A stretch of 64,000 bases of DNA from Flavobacterium pisciphilum (GCF_020905345.1 NZ_JAJJMO010000001.1:744001-808000), one strand, 5' to 3'; positions 39,772-49,193 are shown, counted from the stretch's first letter. The notes: generated by a model from the letters alone, not told the origin. Translations and numbers: made by a program.

Positions 39772-39779
39772 TAGATTTG
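39772..39779 (+). promoter_or_regulatory. Response regulator promoter, -7 element TAGATTTG
   Basis: Exact match to the Bacteroidota -7 consensus TAnnTTTG, 23 bp upstream of the ATG at 39803. A TTG at 39746-39748 could serve as the -33 element with a 23-bp spacer that contains operator 3. Confidence 0.6.
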
Positions 39780-39802
39780 TTTTAACATAGAATTATAATT
39801 AT

Positions 39803-40471
39803 ATGAGTCTTAACATTTTGATTGTAGATGATCACCCAATGACTGTGGATGGTTATGTAAACCTTTTATCTGATAACGAGTTTCAAAAAGAAGTACCAGT
39901 CTTTATAAAAAGCCATAATTGCGAAGATGCGCACAATAAAATACTTCATGAATCAAGGCAAAACAAGAATATTGATTTTGCTCTATTGGATATTAATCTC
40001 CCCCCTTTCAAAAAACTTAATATTAATAATGGTATAGATTTGGCTCTACTAATTAGAGAAAAATTTAAAAACTGTAAAATAGTTCTTCTTACTATGCATA
40101 GTGAACCATTAACTGTTGATAAAATAATAAAAGGAGTAAAACCTGAAGGCTTGATATCAAAAAGCGATATTAATTTTGAATTGTTTCCTCTTATTTGCAA
40201 AAGAATTCTAGAAGGAGAAATAGTCCAAAGTGAAACTATAATAGAATCACAAAGAGATTTATTCAAAAAAAATATAAATTGGGATAATCATGATAATCAA
40301 ATATTACTTTTAATTTCTCAAGGTGTTAAAACAGTTAATCTTCCTAATTATATCCCTCTTTCTATGAGTGCCATAGAAAAGAGAAAAGCTAGTATTAAAG
40401 ACCAGCTTCTACATGGGAAAGGAAGTGATAAAGATCTAATTGAAAAAGCAAAAAATTTAGGTTTATTCTAA
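39803..40471 (+). CDS. Response regulator, receiver domain plus divergent LuxR-like HTH
   Basis: 222 residues. The receiver domain has the acidic pair D9/D10 (LIVDDHP), phospho-acceptor D63 (LLDINLP), T97 and K120, all intact. The C-terminal 70 residues are a short helix-turn-helix region that resembles LuxR/NarL HTH only loosely (ILLLISQGVK...MSAIEKRKASIKDQL). It is transcribed divergently from the TPR histidine kinase, its likely partner. The same half-site (CCGTA) occurs in front of this gene, the PPTase gene and the NRPS operon, so it is the prime candidate for the regulator of peptide synthesis. DNA binding is inferred, not shown. Confidence 0.87.
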   Translation: MSLNILIVDDHPMTVDGYVNLLSDNEFQKEVPVFIKSHNCEDAHNKILHESRQNKNIDFALLDINLPPFKKLNINNGIDLALLIREKFKNCKIVLLTMHSEPLTVDKIIKGVKPEGLISKSDINFELFPLICKRILEGEIVQSETIIESQRDLFKKNINWDNHDNQILLLISQGVKTVNLPNYIPLSMSAIEKRKASIKDQLLHGKGSDKDLIEKAKNLGLF

Positions 40472-40859
40472 AAATACCAATTCAAACCTTCAGGTAGCAA
40501 CATTAACAGCTAACTATAGAATTACAATGAAACCAAAAACAAAAGGTTTTGTTGTTTTAATTGCAATCTTTCATTTTGCTTAAGTGACTCTTTTAGAGTA
40601 CAAAATAATATTCTTCTGCTTTTATATCATTATAAAATAATACATGAGGTTTTCAAATTCATTTATGAACTGCAAGCCTCTACATCTTCATTAATCCACT
40701 TAAAGTAAAATACTGCTAGTATCTTATTATGATGAATAATCATTTAATAAATAGGCAAAGCCCATTTGTTATTCCCATTATGCTAAATTTTTGTGAAAAA
40801 TAATTTTAGGTTCGATTTTTGTTTTACAAATCATTATTAATCTAATAAAAATTGAAATC
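40472..40859. other. Intergenic gap with no recognised gene
   Basis: 388 bp of AT-rich sequence between the response regulator and the secreted protein gene. A weak A/T-rich hairpin near 40527-40558 could end the regulator transcript. I see no ORF with coding character and no RNA gene. Confidence 0.5.
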
Positions 40860-41342
40860 ATGAAATCATTAAAATATTTTTTTATAGGAATGGTTTTTAT
40901 TACAGCAAGTGCTTTACATGCTCAAGTTTCGGTCAATGTTAATATTGGTTCTCCACCATCATGGGGACCTGCAGGCTATACAGATGTACGCTATTATTAC
41001 TTACCAAACCTTGAAATGTATTATGACATCAATACATCCAATTACATTTATATTAATAATGGAAGATGGATAAGAACTAGAAATTTACCCCGAGCTTATC
41101 GAAATTATGATCTTTATAACGAATATAAAGTTGTTCTTACCGACTACCGAGGCAACTCACCTTATGATAATTATAAAATTCATAAAGGAAAATATGGTAA
41201 AGATTATAGAGGGAAACCACAAAAAACTATTGGTCAGAAGCCAGGTAAAGGGAATAACAAAGAATATTACAATAATGAAAATAAACGTGAACACGGAAAT
41301 GGAAATGGAAATGGACACGGGCGTGGACATGAGAAGCATTAG
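40860..41342 (+). CDS. Secreted Tyr/Gly/His-rich protein of unknown function
   Basis: 160 residues with a cleavable signal peptide (M1 to about A21, ending ASALHA). The mature part is rich in Tyr and Asn and includes YYYLPNLEMYYD and YIYINNGRWIRTRNLP, a pattern seen in uncharacterised Bacteroidota exported proteins. The C-terminal 40 residues are Lys/Gly/Asn/His-rich and end in a low-complexity GNGNGNGHGRGHEKH tail that could bind metal. It stands alone, followed by a terminator. Function unknown. Confidence 0.75.
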   Translation: MKSLKYFFIGMVFITASALHAQVSVNVNIGSPPSWGPAGYTDVRYYYLPNLEMYYDINTSNYIYINNGRWIRTRNLPRAYRNYDLYNEYKVVLTDYRGNSPYDNYKIHKGKYGKDYRGKPQKTIGQKPGKGNNKEYYNNENKREHGNGNGNGHGRGHEKH

Positions 41343-41354
41343 ATTATAATAAAG

Positions 41355-41382
41355 AAAGGGGTACTTGTAGTCCCCCTTTTTT
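41355..41382. terminator. Bidirectional Rho-independent terminator
   Basis: AAAGGGG and CCCCTTT arms around a 10-nt loop, with a T run on the plus strand and A-rich DNA on the other side. It sits between convergent genes ending at 41342 and 41422. Confidence 0.75.
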
Positions 41383-41421
41383 ATTTAAATATTTATCAGT
41401 CCAGAATTATAGTAAACTCTC

Positions 41422-42264
41422 TTAAATTTTTCTTTTCATTTCAAACTGTGACACCTTATTTAAGAGCCCTAAATTCTTTAAAAAAGCATTTGTTTCTAGC
41501 GAATTATCATCAACATTGTTCATAGATACTTCCTTAGAATTTATTGTTTCTAACATCTTATTTACCAATTGTGCCCCTACTCCATTACGTCTATGGTTAG
41601 CGGCTACAGCAATTTGTAAAATTCGTTGTGTCATACGATTGTAGACCATATAACCTACAGGCTCATTTTTTATATAAGCCTCCAAAATACAACAACGTTC
41701 CTTACTATTGTCTAAGCTCTTAATTGTATTTTGCCAAGTAGGTTCTATAGACCAAAAAGAAGTAAAAGTATTCCATTGAAAATCTTCTAACTCTTTAATT
41801 GTTGCAATACTTTTTTGATTTGTTATTTCAATAGGTCCTCCATAACAATTAACAGTTCTATGAATTTTATAGTTCATTTTTTCATAAGCTCGAATTGCAG
41901 CATTGTTGCCTACAATTACTTCTAGCACCATTTCTTTTACACCTAAGTCTTTTAATTTAGGTAGTAAATAATCATACATTTTAGTGACTAAACCTTGTCC
42001 TCTATAATCAGGAATAACTCCTGTTGCAGCGTTATAAGCAATTAATTGTCCATCAAACTCATTCACGGCATGCAGCATAAAGCCAACTAATTTATCTGAT
42101 GAGAAAACCCCTATTGATAAATCTAATTTTATGTTTTCGGCAACAATCTTGGCCTTTAATTGTTCTGAATTAAGTTGTAGAGGCACAATATAATCTGAAA
42201 ATGATGCATTTAACACCTCAACTATACTATCAATTTCAACTTTTTCTAAAGTATTAATTTCCAT
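41422..42264 (-). CDS. GNAT-family N-acetyltransferase with two GNAT-like halves
   Basis: 280 residues. The N-terminal half is a full GNAT domain with the acetyl-CoA loop in YRGQGLV and a typical NNAAIRAYEKMNY segment. The C-terminal half contains a second acetyl-CoA-binding motif, HRRNGVGAQLV, within a shorter GNAT-like region. Substrate unknown. It is downstream of the Gcr-family gene by 96 bp on the same strand; no functional link is evident. Confidence 0.82.
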   Translation of the reverse strand: MEINTLEKVEIDSIVEVLNASFSDYIVPLQLNSEQLKAKIVAENIKLDLSIGVFSSDKLVGFMLHAVNEFDGQLIAYNAATGVIPDYRGQGLVTKMYDYLLPKLKDLGVKEMVLEVIVGNNAAIRAYEKMNYKIHRTVNCYGGPIEITNQKSIATIKELEDFQWNTFTSFWSIEPTWQNTIKSLDNSKERCCILEAYIKNEPVGYMVYNRMTQRILQIAVAANHRRNGVGAQLVNKMLETINSKEVSMNNVDDNSLETNAFLKNLGLLNKVSQFEMKRKI

Positions 42265-42360
42265 TTTTATTTTTTAAGCTTTAATAAATTCTATTTTAAA
42301 ATTATGCAATTTGAATAACCTCTATAAAACAACTGTTGGTACGGCTGATTACTAATACTA

Positions 42361-44376
42361 TTATGAAATATTATTCTTTGGTGGAAAAAAGAAATGCGAA
42401 GGCTTACTTAGGAAATACCTAAAGATTGCACTTGTCACCTGTTTTAATTCTGAAATCGGAATGTTTCGAGAACGAAACGCAAGTCCTAATGACAAACTAA
42501 AACTAACAATGAAATTCACTAAACCAATAATTCCGATACCTAAAACTGACCAGAAAAACATCCATTCAGTAATATAAAAATCCGCACCATATAACCCCAT
42601 GGCAAAGTTTCCACTAGCAAAAGTAATGTGTCTGATATCAATATTTAATCCAAAGAATATTCCAACAAAAACTGTACTTCCCATAAAAATACCAAACCAG
42701 AAATTAGATATGATTCCTGCCCATTTTTTTTCATACAGTGAGGCCAACTTTTTAGTCATTTTTTTTCCTAAACTCAACTTAAGCAAGGGATGCTCTTGAA
42801 TACGATAGTAAATGTGATTGTGTTTGTCTCGATTGGCAATACTTCCAGCAATAATCCCAGATAAAAACAGAAAAACTCCTGCTATGGCAGCATGAAAAAT
42901 TGCTGCTGAATAAATCGGATTCAAATCATTAATCAAAACTGGCCATTTTTCTTTAGCAATATTATAATGAAATACTTCGTCAATAAGCCATATTCCAAGT
43001 AATGAAACTGGAAAAGCTACAAGAACATTCCCTACAAATGCAATAAACTGTGAACGGAATACTCGCGCAAAAAATATAGCAAACTCCTTGTACTTATATT
43101 CATTCTTGTCTTGATCTTTATGTTTGAATCCTTCCTGTAAAGCCCTTACCAGTGCAGAAGCGGTCATTGCAGGTTGTTTTGTTGCTAATGTAAATCCGAG
43201 GATATAAATTATAATAAATCCTATCGAATAGTTCATGCTATATAAAAATATATGCCCAAATCCACTAGCATTTACTTTTCCTAATAACAGTTTAATAATA
43301 CACAGTATCCCTACGATAAAACCTCCGCCTGCGGCTGAATAAAACATTTTATAATATTCCTTGCGGCTACTTGTAATATAATGTTCTCCCGTATTGGCAG
43401 TATGCTGCGTTATTTCGTATGATAGAAGTTGGGTACTCTCACTGATTAGTTTGTCTATATTATTTTTATCACAATTGTATTTAATCAATAAATAAGAAAG
43501 TGAAATAGTATTCTTGTCAGCATCTTCCTCTTCAGTCTGTACCAAAAGTGGTAATAGCGATTTAAGGCGAAGAAGTTGCTGACGGATTCGTAACAAGCTT
43601 TGATTAACTCGTAATGAAATTCCAAATTTATTACTGTTTTTAAAGGCTGTTTCTATATAATCAGTACACTGCTTGTGCAGGATAATCAATTGTTTGTAAC
43701 CTAAATCATCCGGATGTATAAAATTCTCACTAGATTCAATCAGCTTTTCACTTATTAGCAATAACTCTCGTTGAAAAGCAAGAAAGGGACTTTCAAAATT
43801 CTCATATTCAGGTACCATCTGAATTACATCTGATTCCATGGCACATCCACATATACGGTAGGTAATAACCTCCATCGCAAAGACGAGTTCGGTAAGTGCT
43901 GATTTCTCATCACTAGTTTCATAAATAGAACGAAACTCCAACAATGAGTACAACTCCCAAATTTGTTCCTGTGGTATTTTCTTAATCCATAACGGATCTG
44001 TCTTAACAAAGAATACTTGATTTAGTATAAATTGCAATGTGTCTTTTTCGGGTTGTTCCGGAATAAATTTGGCAAATAGTCGCTTACGTACCTCATAAAA
44101 GAAATTAGCATTCTGAAGAATCCCCGCATCAGAAAGAATTTTATTGAACTTCTTCTTTTCAAGATGCGCACTAACACAATCCATCAGTCCATCACGATAA
44201 TTTTGATTTTCCTTAAGAAGGTCAATCAATTCTGATAAATCAACAACAGTTGTTTTTTTTATTTTTTTTGGGCGAACCAAATTCACCAATTCTACCAGTA
44301 ACTCTACATTCTCTCTATTAAATTTCCATAATTTTTTATCCTTAAAGTTTTTTTCAAAATAAAGCTTTAAGGTCAT
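42361..44376 (-). CDS. Gcr-family membrane protein ('site-specific recombinase' family)
   Basis: About 671 residues. The N-terminal 320 residues are soluble and helical. The C-terminal half has several membrane helices, including the conserved segment around YILGFTLATKQPAMTASALV that marks the family annotated as site-specific recombinase Gcr. Despite that name, no tyrosine or serine recombinase motif is visible and a role in DNA recombination is doubtful. The ORF opens at a TTG (44415) with an ATG at 44406. A -7 box overlaps this point, and AGGAGA precedes the ATG at 44376, so 44376 is preferred as the start. Neighbours give no hint of function. Confidence 0.8.
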   Translation of the reverse strand: MTLKLYFEKNFKDKKLWKFNRENVELLVELVNLVRPKKIKKTTVVDLSELIDLLKENQNYRDGLMDCVSAHLEKKKFNKILSDAGILQNANFFYEVRKRLFAKFIPEQPEKDTLQFILNQVFFVKTDPLWIKKIPQEQIWELYSLLEFRSIYETSDEKSALTELVFAMEVITYRICGCAMESDVIQMVPEYENFESPFLAFQRELLLISEKLIESSENFIHPDDLGYKQLIILHKQCTDYIETAFKNSNKFGISLRVNQSLLRIRQQLLRLKSLLPLLVQTEEEDADKNTISLSYLLIKYNCDKNNIDKLISESTQLLSYEITQHTANTGEHYITSSRKEYYKMFYSAAGGGFIVGILCIIKLLLGKVNASGFGHIFLYSMNYSIGFIIIYILGFTLATKQPAMTASALVRALQEGFKHKDQDKNEYKYKEFAIFFARVFRSQFIAFVGNVLVAFPVSLLGIWLIDEVFHYNIAKEKWPVLINDLNPIYSAAIFHAAIAGVFLFLSGIIAGSIANRDKHNHIYYRIQEHPLLKLSLGKKMTKKLASLYEKKWAGIISNFWFGIFMGSTVFVGIFFGLNIDIRHITFASGNFAMGLYGADFYITEWMFFWSVLGIGIIGLVNFIVSFSLSLGLAFRSRNIPISELKQVTSAIFRYFLSKPSHFFFPPKNNIS

Positions 44377-44412
44377 TTTTGGTTTTCTCCTCAATCTCAA
44401 TCTCATTCTAGT

Positions 44413-44420
44413 CAAATTTA
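44413..44420 (-). promoter_or_regulatory. Predicted promoter -7 element TAAATTTG
   Basis: Minus-strand exact match to TAnnTTTG. A transcript from it would begin near 44406, which argues for the downstream ATG at 44376 as the translation start of the Gcr-family gene. Confidence 0.45.
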
Positions 44421-45129
44421 ATTATTACGAATTCTTTTGCATCTAATACAAAAAAACAGTTCGTTATCGTAATGCAATATACCATCTATAAATTACACTC
44501 TTTTTAATTTTTTCATAAAGAATTCCTACAATACATTATTTAGATAGAATTTTAATTCCATTACTACTCCCTAATTTTACCATAGAATCATTAAATAATA
44601 AAATATTATTTATTGTTTTGGTTCAGTTGCAACTGCTAAATTAAATTACAAATAAGCTAGAAAACAGAACACATTCCTTCAAAACACATTTTAAATAAAA
44701 CACTATAATTCAAATGTTTATTAATTACTTTTTAATTAATAAACAGTATTCTAAAAAGCATAGACCTAAGATAAAATCCCTCTTTTATATTAATAAAATT
44801 AAAGCGTTTTAAGTCTAAAGATATAATTATTAATAACCCTGACAATCCCTATTTCGATGCTGTTATGAATCTTTTTATTTTATTTTTTTTACGTAAGAAA
44901 AATCCAACTAAAACAACATTGATTTTAGTAGCTTAATAGAAGATTTAGGTGAACGCTCTTTAATTAAATAAATAATCTTAACTAAAAGGAATTACATCAT
45001 AAAATATAAAAAAAGGCTACCTCACAACTTGTGAAGTAACCTCTTTTTTTTGAATTCAATTATCTATTAACCAAATAGAACTCACTAATAACTCAACTTT
45101 ACGTATTCAACATGAAGGTTGACACACTC
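44421..45129. other. Long AT-rich intergenic region
   Basis: About 0.7 kb of very AT-rich DNA with short T and A tracts. Apart from the terminator at 45014-45051 I see no ORF of coding quality, RNA gene or repeat. Confidence 0.55.
45014..45051. terminator. Rho-independent terminator downstream of metal-binding lipoprotein gene
   Basis: Imperfect stem AGGCTACCTCACAA with TTGTGAAGTAACCT around a tight loop, with A-rich DNA on the left (T run for minus-strand transcripts) and eight T on the right. It lies about 80 bp beyond the stop of the lipoprotein gene at 45130. Confidence 0.6.
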
Positions 45130-46083
45130 TTAATGGTGGTCGTGACTATCATGGTTATCACTTGCTGACTTAGTTCCTTGTAATACATTTACAGTAAAAT
45201 CTGCCGTATGAATTACCCCATCAATTTTAAATTGTACCCACATTCTGTAAAGACCTGCTTTTTTAACTTGTGTCTCAGCATAAATAGGGAAATTTTTATC
45301 TGATATAGGGTGAATATGAAGAAAATCTTTTGTCTCTTTAGCAATCATTACAATATGAGCACTTGCTCCAAGATATTGTTGAATGTCTTTTTCATTGAGT
45401 TTCTTACCCTCTTTTTCAACAGTAAATTTTAATTTTTGTCCTCTATCCGTCTTAAAATCATTTCCATTAGTCAACGTAACAGTATAATTATCAACTTTAG
45501 AAACAAACTTTTCTGTTGTAATTTTTGGTACATTTAAAGGAGCGCCTTTTACATCAACTTCTAGTAATTTAACTTCATTTGAAGCCCCTATCGGTTTATA
45601 GTCAGTAAATAAAAGATATTTTCCACCAGCAGGAAATGTTTCAGAAATACTATAAGTACCATCCGCTTGTTCCTCTGGATGAACATGGTCAAACCAAGTC
45701 AGTTCTTCATTCACAACCAAAAGATGCATCTTCATTTCGTGTACAACATCCAATGTAGCATTTTTACTACCCTCAGTAATTGAAATAGAAAGTTTCGTTT
45801 CTTTACCTGCCTGAATGATTTCAGGATTACTAGATAATTTAACATCAAAACCTTCTGTTTTTTCTGTTGCTAACGGTTCTAATTCCATTCCACATTTAGA
45901 GCATTTTTCTTCTTTTTTTCCTGTTACTTCAGGATGCATCGGACAAGCATAATTGCTTTCTTCATTTTTATGTTGATGCGTACTCATATCTGTTGATTCT
46001 TGCTTCTTTCCTGAATTATTACAAGCAGTTAACATTGTAATACATACAGTTCCTCCAAGTAATAGTATCTTTAACTTATTCAT
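45130..46083 (-). CDS. Heavy-metal-binding lipoprotein (HMBD domain)
   Basis: 317 residues. Lipoprotein signal with lipobox TMLTAC. Next comes a heavy-metal-binding domain of the type found in CusB and P-type ATPases, recognised from YACPMHPEV and CSKCGMELEP (about 45-70). The remainder looks like beta-sandwich repeats with many His (FDHVHPEE, FLHIHPIS) and ends in a His/Asp-rich SHDHH tail. It probably binds copper or zinc in the periplasm or at the outer membrane. The gene lies 11 bp after the HMA protein gene at 46095, so both are likely transcribed from the boxed promoter at 46343-46407. Confidence 0.85.
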   Translation of the reverse strand: MNKLKILLLGGTVCITMLTACNNSGKKQESTDMSTHQHKNEESNYACPMHPEVTGKKEEKCSKCGMELEPLATEKTEGFDVKLSSNPEIIQAGKETKLSISITEGSKNATLDVVHEMKMHLLVVNEELTWFDHVHPEEQADGTYSISETFPAGGKYLLFTDYKPIGASNEVKLLEVDVKGAPLNVPKITTEKFVSKVDNYTVTLTNGNDFKTDRGQKLKFTVEKEGKKLNEKDIQQYLGASAHIVMIAKETKDFLHIHPISDKNFPIYAETQVKKAGLYRMWVQFKIDGVIHTADFTVNVLQGTKSASDNHDSHDHH

Positions 46084-46094
46084 ATATAACTCAA

Positions 46095-46313
46095 TTATTT
46101 TATAGGTTCAGCTTTGAAGCCTTTACTCTTTATGATTGCAACTATTTCATCTTCTGTAATACCTTCTGATTGAACTGTGAGGATTTTATCACTATTATCA
46201 GTGTCTACGTTCCATTCGCCAATGCCTTCCGTATTATCTAAATCAGATTTTACTTTTGCTACACAAGCACCACAATTTAAAGTTGTTTTGAATTGAATAT
46301 TTATCTTTTCCAT
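46095..46313 (-). CDS. HMA-domain metallochaperone, CopZ-like
   Basis: 72 residues, one heavy-metal-associated domain with the metal-binding CxxC in TLNCGACVAKV. The size and fold pattern match small copper chaperones. It heads an operon with the metal-binding lipoprotein. It is clearly related to the small HMA protein at 63433 (shared SEGITE block), so the two ends of the metal island carry paralogues under the same type of promoter. Confidence 0.88.
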   Translation of the reverse strand: MEKINIQFKTTLNCGACVAKVKSDLDNTEGIGEWNVDTDNSDKILTVQSEGITEDEIVAIIKSKGFKAEPIK

Positions 46314-46342
46314 TTTTATTGATATTAATGTTAATTATACTG

Positions 46343-46407
46343 CAAATTTAAGTTCATTAACTCTCAACTTTCTTATACTATTCCTTATTAGATTTGTGAC
46401 ATTTACT
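46343..46407 (-). promoter_or_regulatory. Promoter with 17-bp metal-regulon box, HMA operon
   Basis: Minus strand: box AGTAAATGTCACAAATC at 46407-46391, preceded by AATC, and exact -7 element TAAATTTG at 46350-46343. The box begins exactly 57 bp upstream of the -7 element. The other gene-free part of the gap to 46488 shows nothing else. Confidence 0.7.
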
Positions 46408-46487
46408 GATTGAATCACTAGGCTATTAATCTTCTTTAAGTTTTTAATGCTCTAAATCAATGTATGAACAACTGACAATCCTATCTT

Positions 46488-48638
46488 TTAAAATTTCATT
46501 CTTTGGATTCGAACTGCATTAAGTATTGCCAATAACGCCACTCCTACATCAGCAAACACTGCTTCCCACATAGTAGCAAGTCCACCTGCTCCAAGAATCA
46601 AAACGATAGCTTTTATAGAAAATGCTAAAATGATGTTTTGCCAAACTATTTTTTTGGTTTGCTTTCCTATATTTATTGCCATTGCAATTTTTGAAGGCAT
46701 ATCGTCTTGTATCACTACATCGGCAGTTTCGATAGCAGCATCACTTCCTAAACCTCCCATTGCAATCCCTGCATCACTTAAAGCAATTACTGGTGCATCG
46801 TTTACTCCATCACCCACAAATGCTACACTGCCAGCACGGTTCTTGATTTCTTTCACCTTATTCACCTTATCTTCTGGGAGTAAATCTCCGTATGCATTGT
46901 CAATTCCTAATTGTGTTGCAACATGCTCTACAACTGCACTTTTATCGCCACTAAGCATGGTGACTCTAATATTCATACTATGCAATTTATCAATTGCAAT
47001 TTTTGCATCCACTTTAATACTATCTGAAATTGTAAGGTAACCAACAAATTTTCTGTCATAAGAAATGGCAATTACTGTGTACACAATGCTTCCAGTATTA
47101 GCATCATGACTGACATTAAATTTATCAAGTAATTTAAAATTACCAACCAATAATTCTTTTCCGTTCACAGTAGATTTAAGCCCATATCCAGCTATTTCCT
47201 CAGTATCTAATAGTTTAATGCTATTATCTATTTCTCCAACATAGTTATGAATGGCTGAAGCGACTGGATGTGTACTCTGACTTTCCAAAGCATTTACCAT
47301 TTTAAGTATTTCGTCTTTATCAAATTCAGGTTTTATTAATACTTCTTGAACTTTAAAGACACCTTCTGTCATTGTTCCTGTTTTATCAATAACTACGTTC
47401 TGAACATTGGCAAGAATATCCAAGAAATTGGATCCTTTAAACAGTATTCCATTATGACTTGCTGCTCCAATACCTCCAAAATATCCCAAGGGAATAGAGA
47501 TTACCAACGCACAAGGACATGAAATAACTAGAAATACTAATGCTCTATATAACCACTCACTAAACACATAATTAGCAACAAAAAGAGCTGGCAACAATGT
47601 AATAGCAATTGAAAGAAACACTATTATAGGTGTATATACCTTGGCAAACTTACGAATGAACAATTCTGTAGGTGCTTTTTGAGCAGTTGCATCCTGTACC
47701 AGCTCTAATATCTTACTTAATTTACTATCTGAATAGGCTACGGTTACCCTTACCTGACTTACGGTATTTAGATTAATCATACCCGCCAATACCGTTTCTC
47801 CTTTTGATTTGGTATCTGGTTTGCTTTCTCCTGTGAGAGCTGCAGTATTATAAGAAGCACTTTCAGAGATGAGTTCCCCGTCAAGTCCTAATTTCTCTCC
47901 TGGCTTTAACTGGATAATATCTCCAATTTTTGCATCTTCTGCTTTTATAACCACCAATTTATCTCCTTGCAGTATGGTAACTTCATCTGGACGTTGGTCT
48001 AATAAAGCCTTAATGTTTCCTTTAGCTCGTGATACTGCAAGTGTTTGAAACACTTCTCCCACAGCATAAAATAACATAACAGCTACAGCTTCGGGATATT
48101 CTCCTATAGCAAAAGCTCCCATTGTAGCAATAACCATCAAAAAAAACTCTGAGAAAAAATCTTTGTAACGAATACTCTCAATAGCTTCTTTAATTACTGG
48201 TAATCCAACCGGAATATATGCCACTACATACCATCCCAATCTTACCCAGTTAGTGAACCAATCCTGCGGGAAATAATTATCTAATCCGATGCCCGTTAGT
48301 AATAAAACTAATGATATAACAGCTGGTAAAAATAACTGAAATACAGTTTTATCTTCAAGATCATGGCTGTGGTCGTGATCATGGTCGTGACTATGATCAT
48401 GATGACCTTCTTTTTTCTTATTTTTCCCATGATTGTGGTCATGGTCATGATGATCGTGGTCGTGTTTTTCTTCTGAGCAACTTTTTTCTTCCAAGAGTAC
48501 TTCAACTCCTGTTTTAGTATATTCTTTTTCCGTTTTTAAACAACACAACTGATTTCCTTGAGCATCATACTTATGTTGATGTCCCTCTTTTTTTTGAGGT
48601 TTTAAATAAACATCTGTACTACAACATTGCTTTGACAT
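46488..48638 (-). CDS. P1B-type ATPase, Zn2+/Cd2+/Pb2+ exporter (ZntA/CadA type)
   Basis: 716 residues. The N-terminus has Cys pairs (QCC, LCC) and a His/Asp-rich stretch (about 58-94) instead of a standard HMA domain. The core is complete: membrane motif SCPCALVIS near 374, phosphorylation loop DKTGTMTEG near 417, SHPVASAIH and GDGVNDAPVIALSDAG. CPCALVISIPLGYFGG and the C-terminal membrane segment with ADVGVALLAILNAVR point to the Zn/Cd/Pb class rather than copper. It would pump metal from the cytoplasm. It has its own promoter with an inverted repeat, unlike its neighbours' 17-bp box, and lies downstream of a Fur-family gene. Confidence 0.9.
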   Translation of the reverse strand: MSKQCCSTDVYLKPQKKEGHQHKYDAQGNQLCCLKTEKEYTKTGVEVLLEEKSCSEEKHDHDHHDHDHNHGKNKKKEGHHDHSHDHDHDHSHDLEDKTVFQLFLPAVISLVLLLTGIGLDNYFPQDWFTNWVRLGWYVVAYIPVGLPVIKEAIESIRYKDFFSEFFLMVIATMGAFAIGEYPEAVAVMLFYAVGEVFQTLAVSRAKGNIKALLDQRPDEVTILQGDKLVVIKAEDAKIGDIIQLKPGEKLGLDGELISESASYNTAALTGESKPDTKSKGETVLAGMINLNTVSQVRVTVAYSDSKLSKILELVQDATAQKAPTELFIRKFAKVYTPIIVFLSIAITLLPALFVANYVFSEWLYRALVFLVISCPCALVISIPLGYFGGIGAASHNGILFKGSNFLDILANVQNVVIDKTGTMTEGVFKVQEVLIKPEFDKDEILKMVNALESQSTHPVASAIHNYVGEIDNSIKLLDTEEIAGYGLKSTVNGKELLVGNFKLLDKFNVSHDANTGSIVYTVIAISYDRKFVGYLTISDSIKVDAKIAIDKLHSMNIRVTMLSGDKSAVVEHVATQLGIDNAYGDLLPEDKVNKVKEIKNRAGSVAFVGDGVNDAPVIALSDAGIAMGGLGSDAAIETADVVIQDDMPSKIAMAINIGKQTKKIVWQNIILAFSIKAIVLILGAGGLATMWEAVFADVGVALLAILNAVRIQRMKF

Positions 48639-48696
48639 ATCTAATTATTTTTTAATTCTATGACAAAGTTATTGGTCTGTTTTGGGAACTTGGTTG

Positions 48697-48749
48697 CAAA
48701 TGTAATACTGCAGTTTTATTTTGGATTTTAGTAATGAAACCAAAATAAA
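48697..48749 (-). promoter_or_regulatory. Promoter of Zn/Cd ATPase gene with long inverted repeat
   Basis: Minus-strand -7 element TACATTTG (48704-48697) matches the consensus exactly. Immediately upstream is a perfect 10-bp inverted repeat, TTTATTTTGG (48715-48724) and CCAAAATAAA (48740-48749), with a 15-bp spacer, covering the -33 region. It is probably a regulator site; it differs from the 17-bp box of the other metal promoters. Confidence 0.55.
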
Positions 48750-48776
48750 TCAAAGAATCTCATCATATTACGAATA

Positions 48777-49193
48777 TTAAAAAAACTTAGAACATTTTTC
48801 GCAAATCCCTTTCATTACAAAATTGACACTTTCTAATAAGAATTTTTCAGGAAGTTGCATGGGTGGTATAGAGATACTTTCGAGGCAATATGTATTATGA
48901 CAACGGTTACAATTAAAATGAACATGTAACTCGCCAAGCGTACACATACAAGACTCCATACAAATCGAATATTTCATCGAACCAGAACCATCGTCAATAC
49001 TATGAATAAGTAAATTTTCATGAAACAAGCTCAAAGTTCTAAAAATGGTTGATTTATTAACTGTAACTAATTCTGTCTCCAGATCAGTTAGACTAAATGC
49101 TTTTTCAAATTCAGTCATCGTCTTGAATATTAACAACCTTACTGATGTTGGTTTTATATTCCTATTCAATAATTTTTTTTCCAAACCTTCCAT
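48777..49193 (-). CDS. Fur-family transcriptional regulator
   Basis: 138 residues: an N-terminal winged helix (TSVRLLIFKTM...VNKSTIFRTLSLF) and a C-terminal metal-binding part with HVHFNCNRC and GICEKC, the two CxxC pairs of the structural zinc site, plus His residues for a regulatory metal. Close to Zur/PerR-like members; the sensed metal cannot be told. It lies 138 bp upstream of the Zn/Cd ATPase gene on the same strand and is a candidate for binding the inverted repeat there. Its own promoter carries the 17-bp metal-regulon box. Confidence 0.87.
   Translation of the reverse strand: MEGLEKKLLNRNIKPTSVRLLIFKTMTEFEKAFSLTDLETELVTVNKSTIFRTLSLFHENLLIHSIDDGSGSMKYSICMESCMCTLGELHVHFNCNRCHNTYCLESISIPPMQLPEKFLLESVNFVMKGICEKCSKFF

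Noticed and set aside
42361..44376. 'Site-specific recombinase' as evidence of a mobile element
   Set aside because: The Gcr-family protein is a membrane protein with no recombinase catalytic motif. No att-like repeats, integrase or transposase were seen around it.
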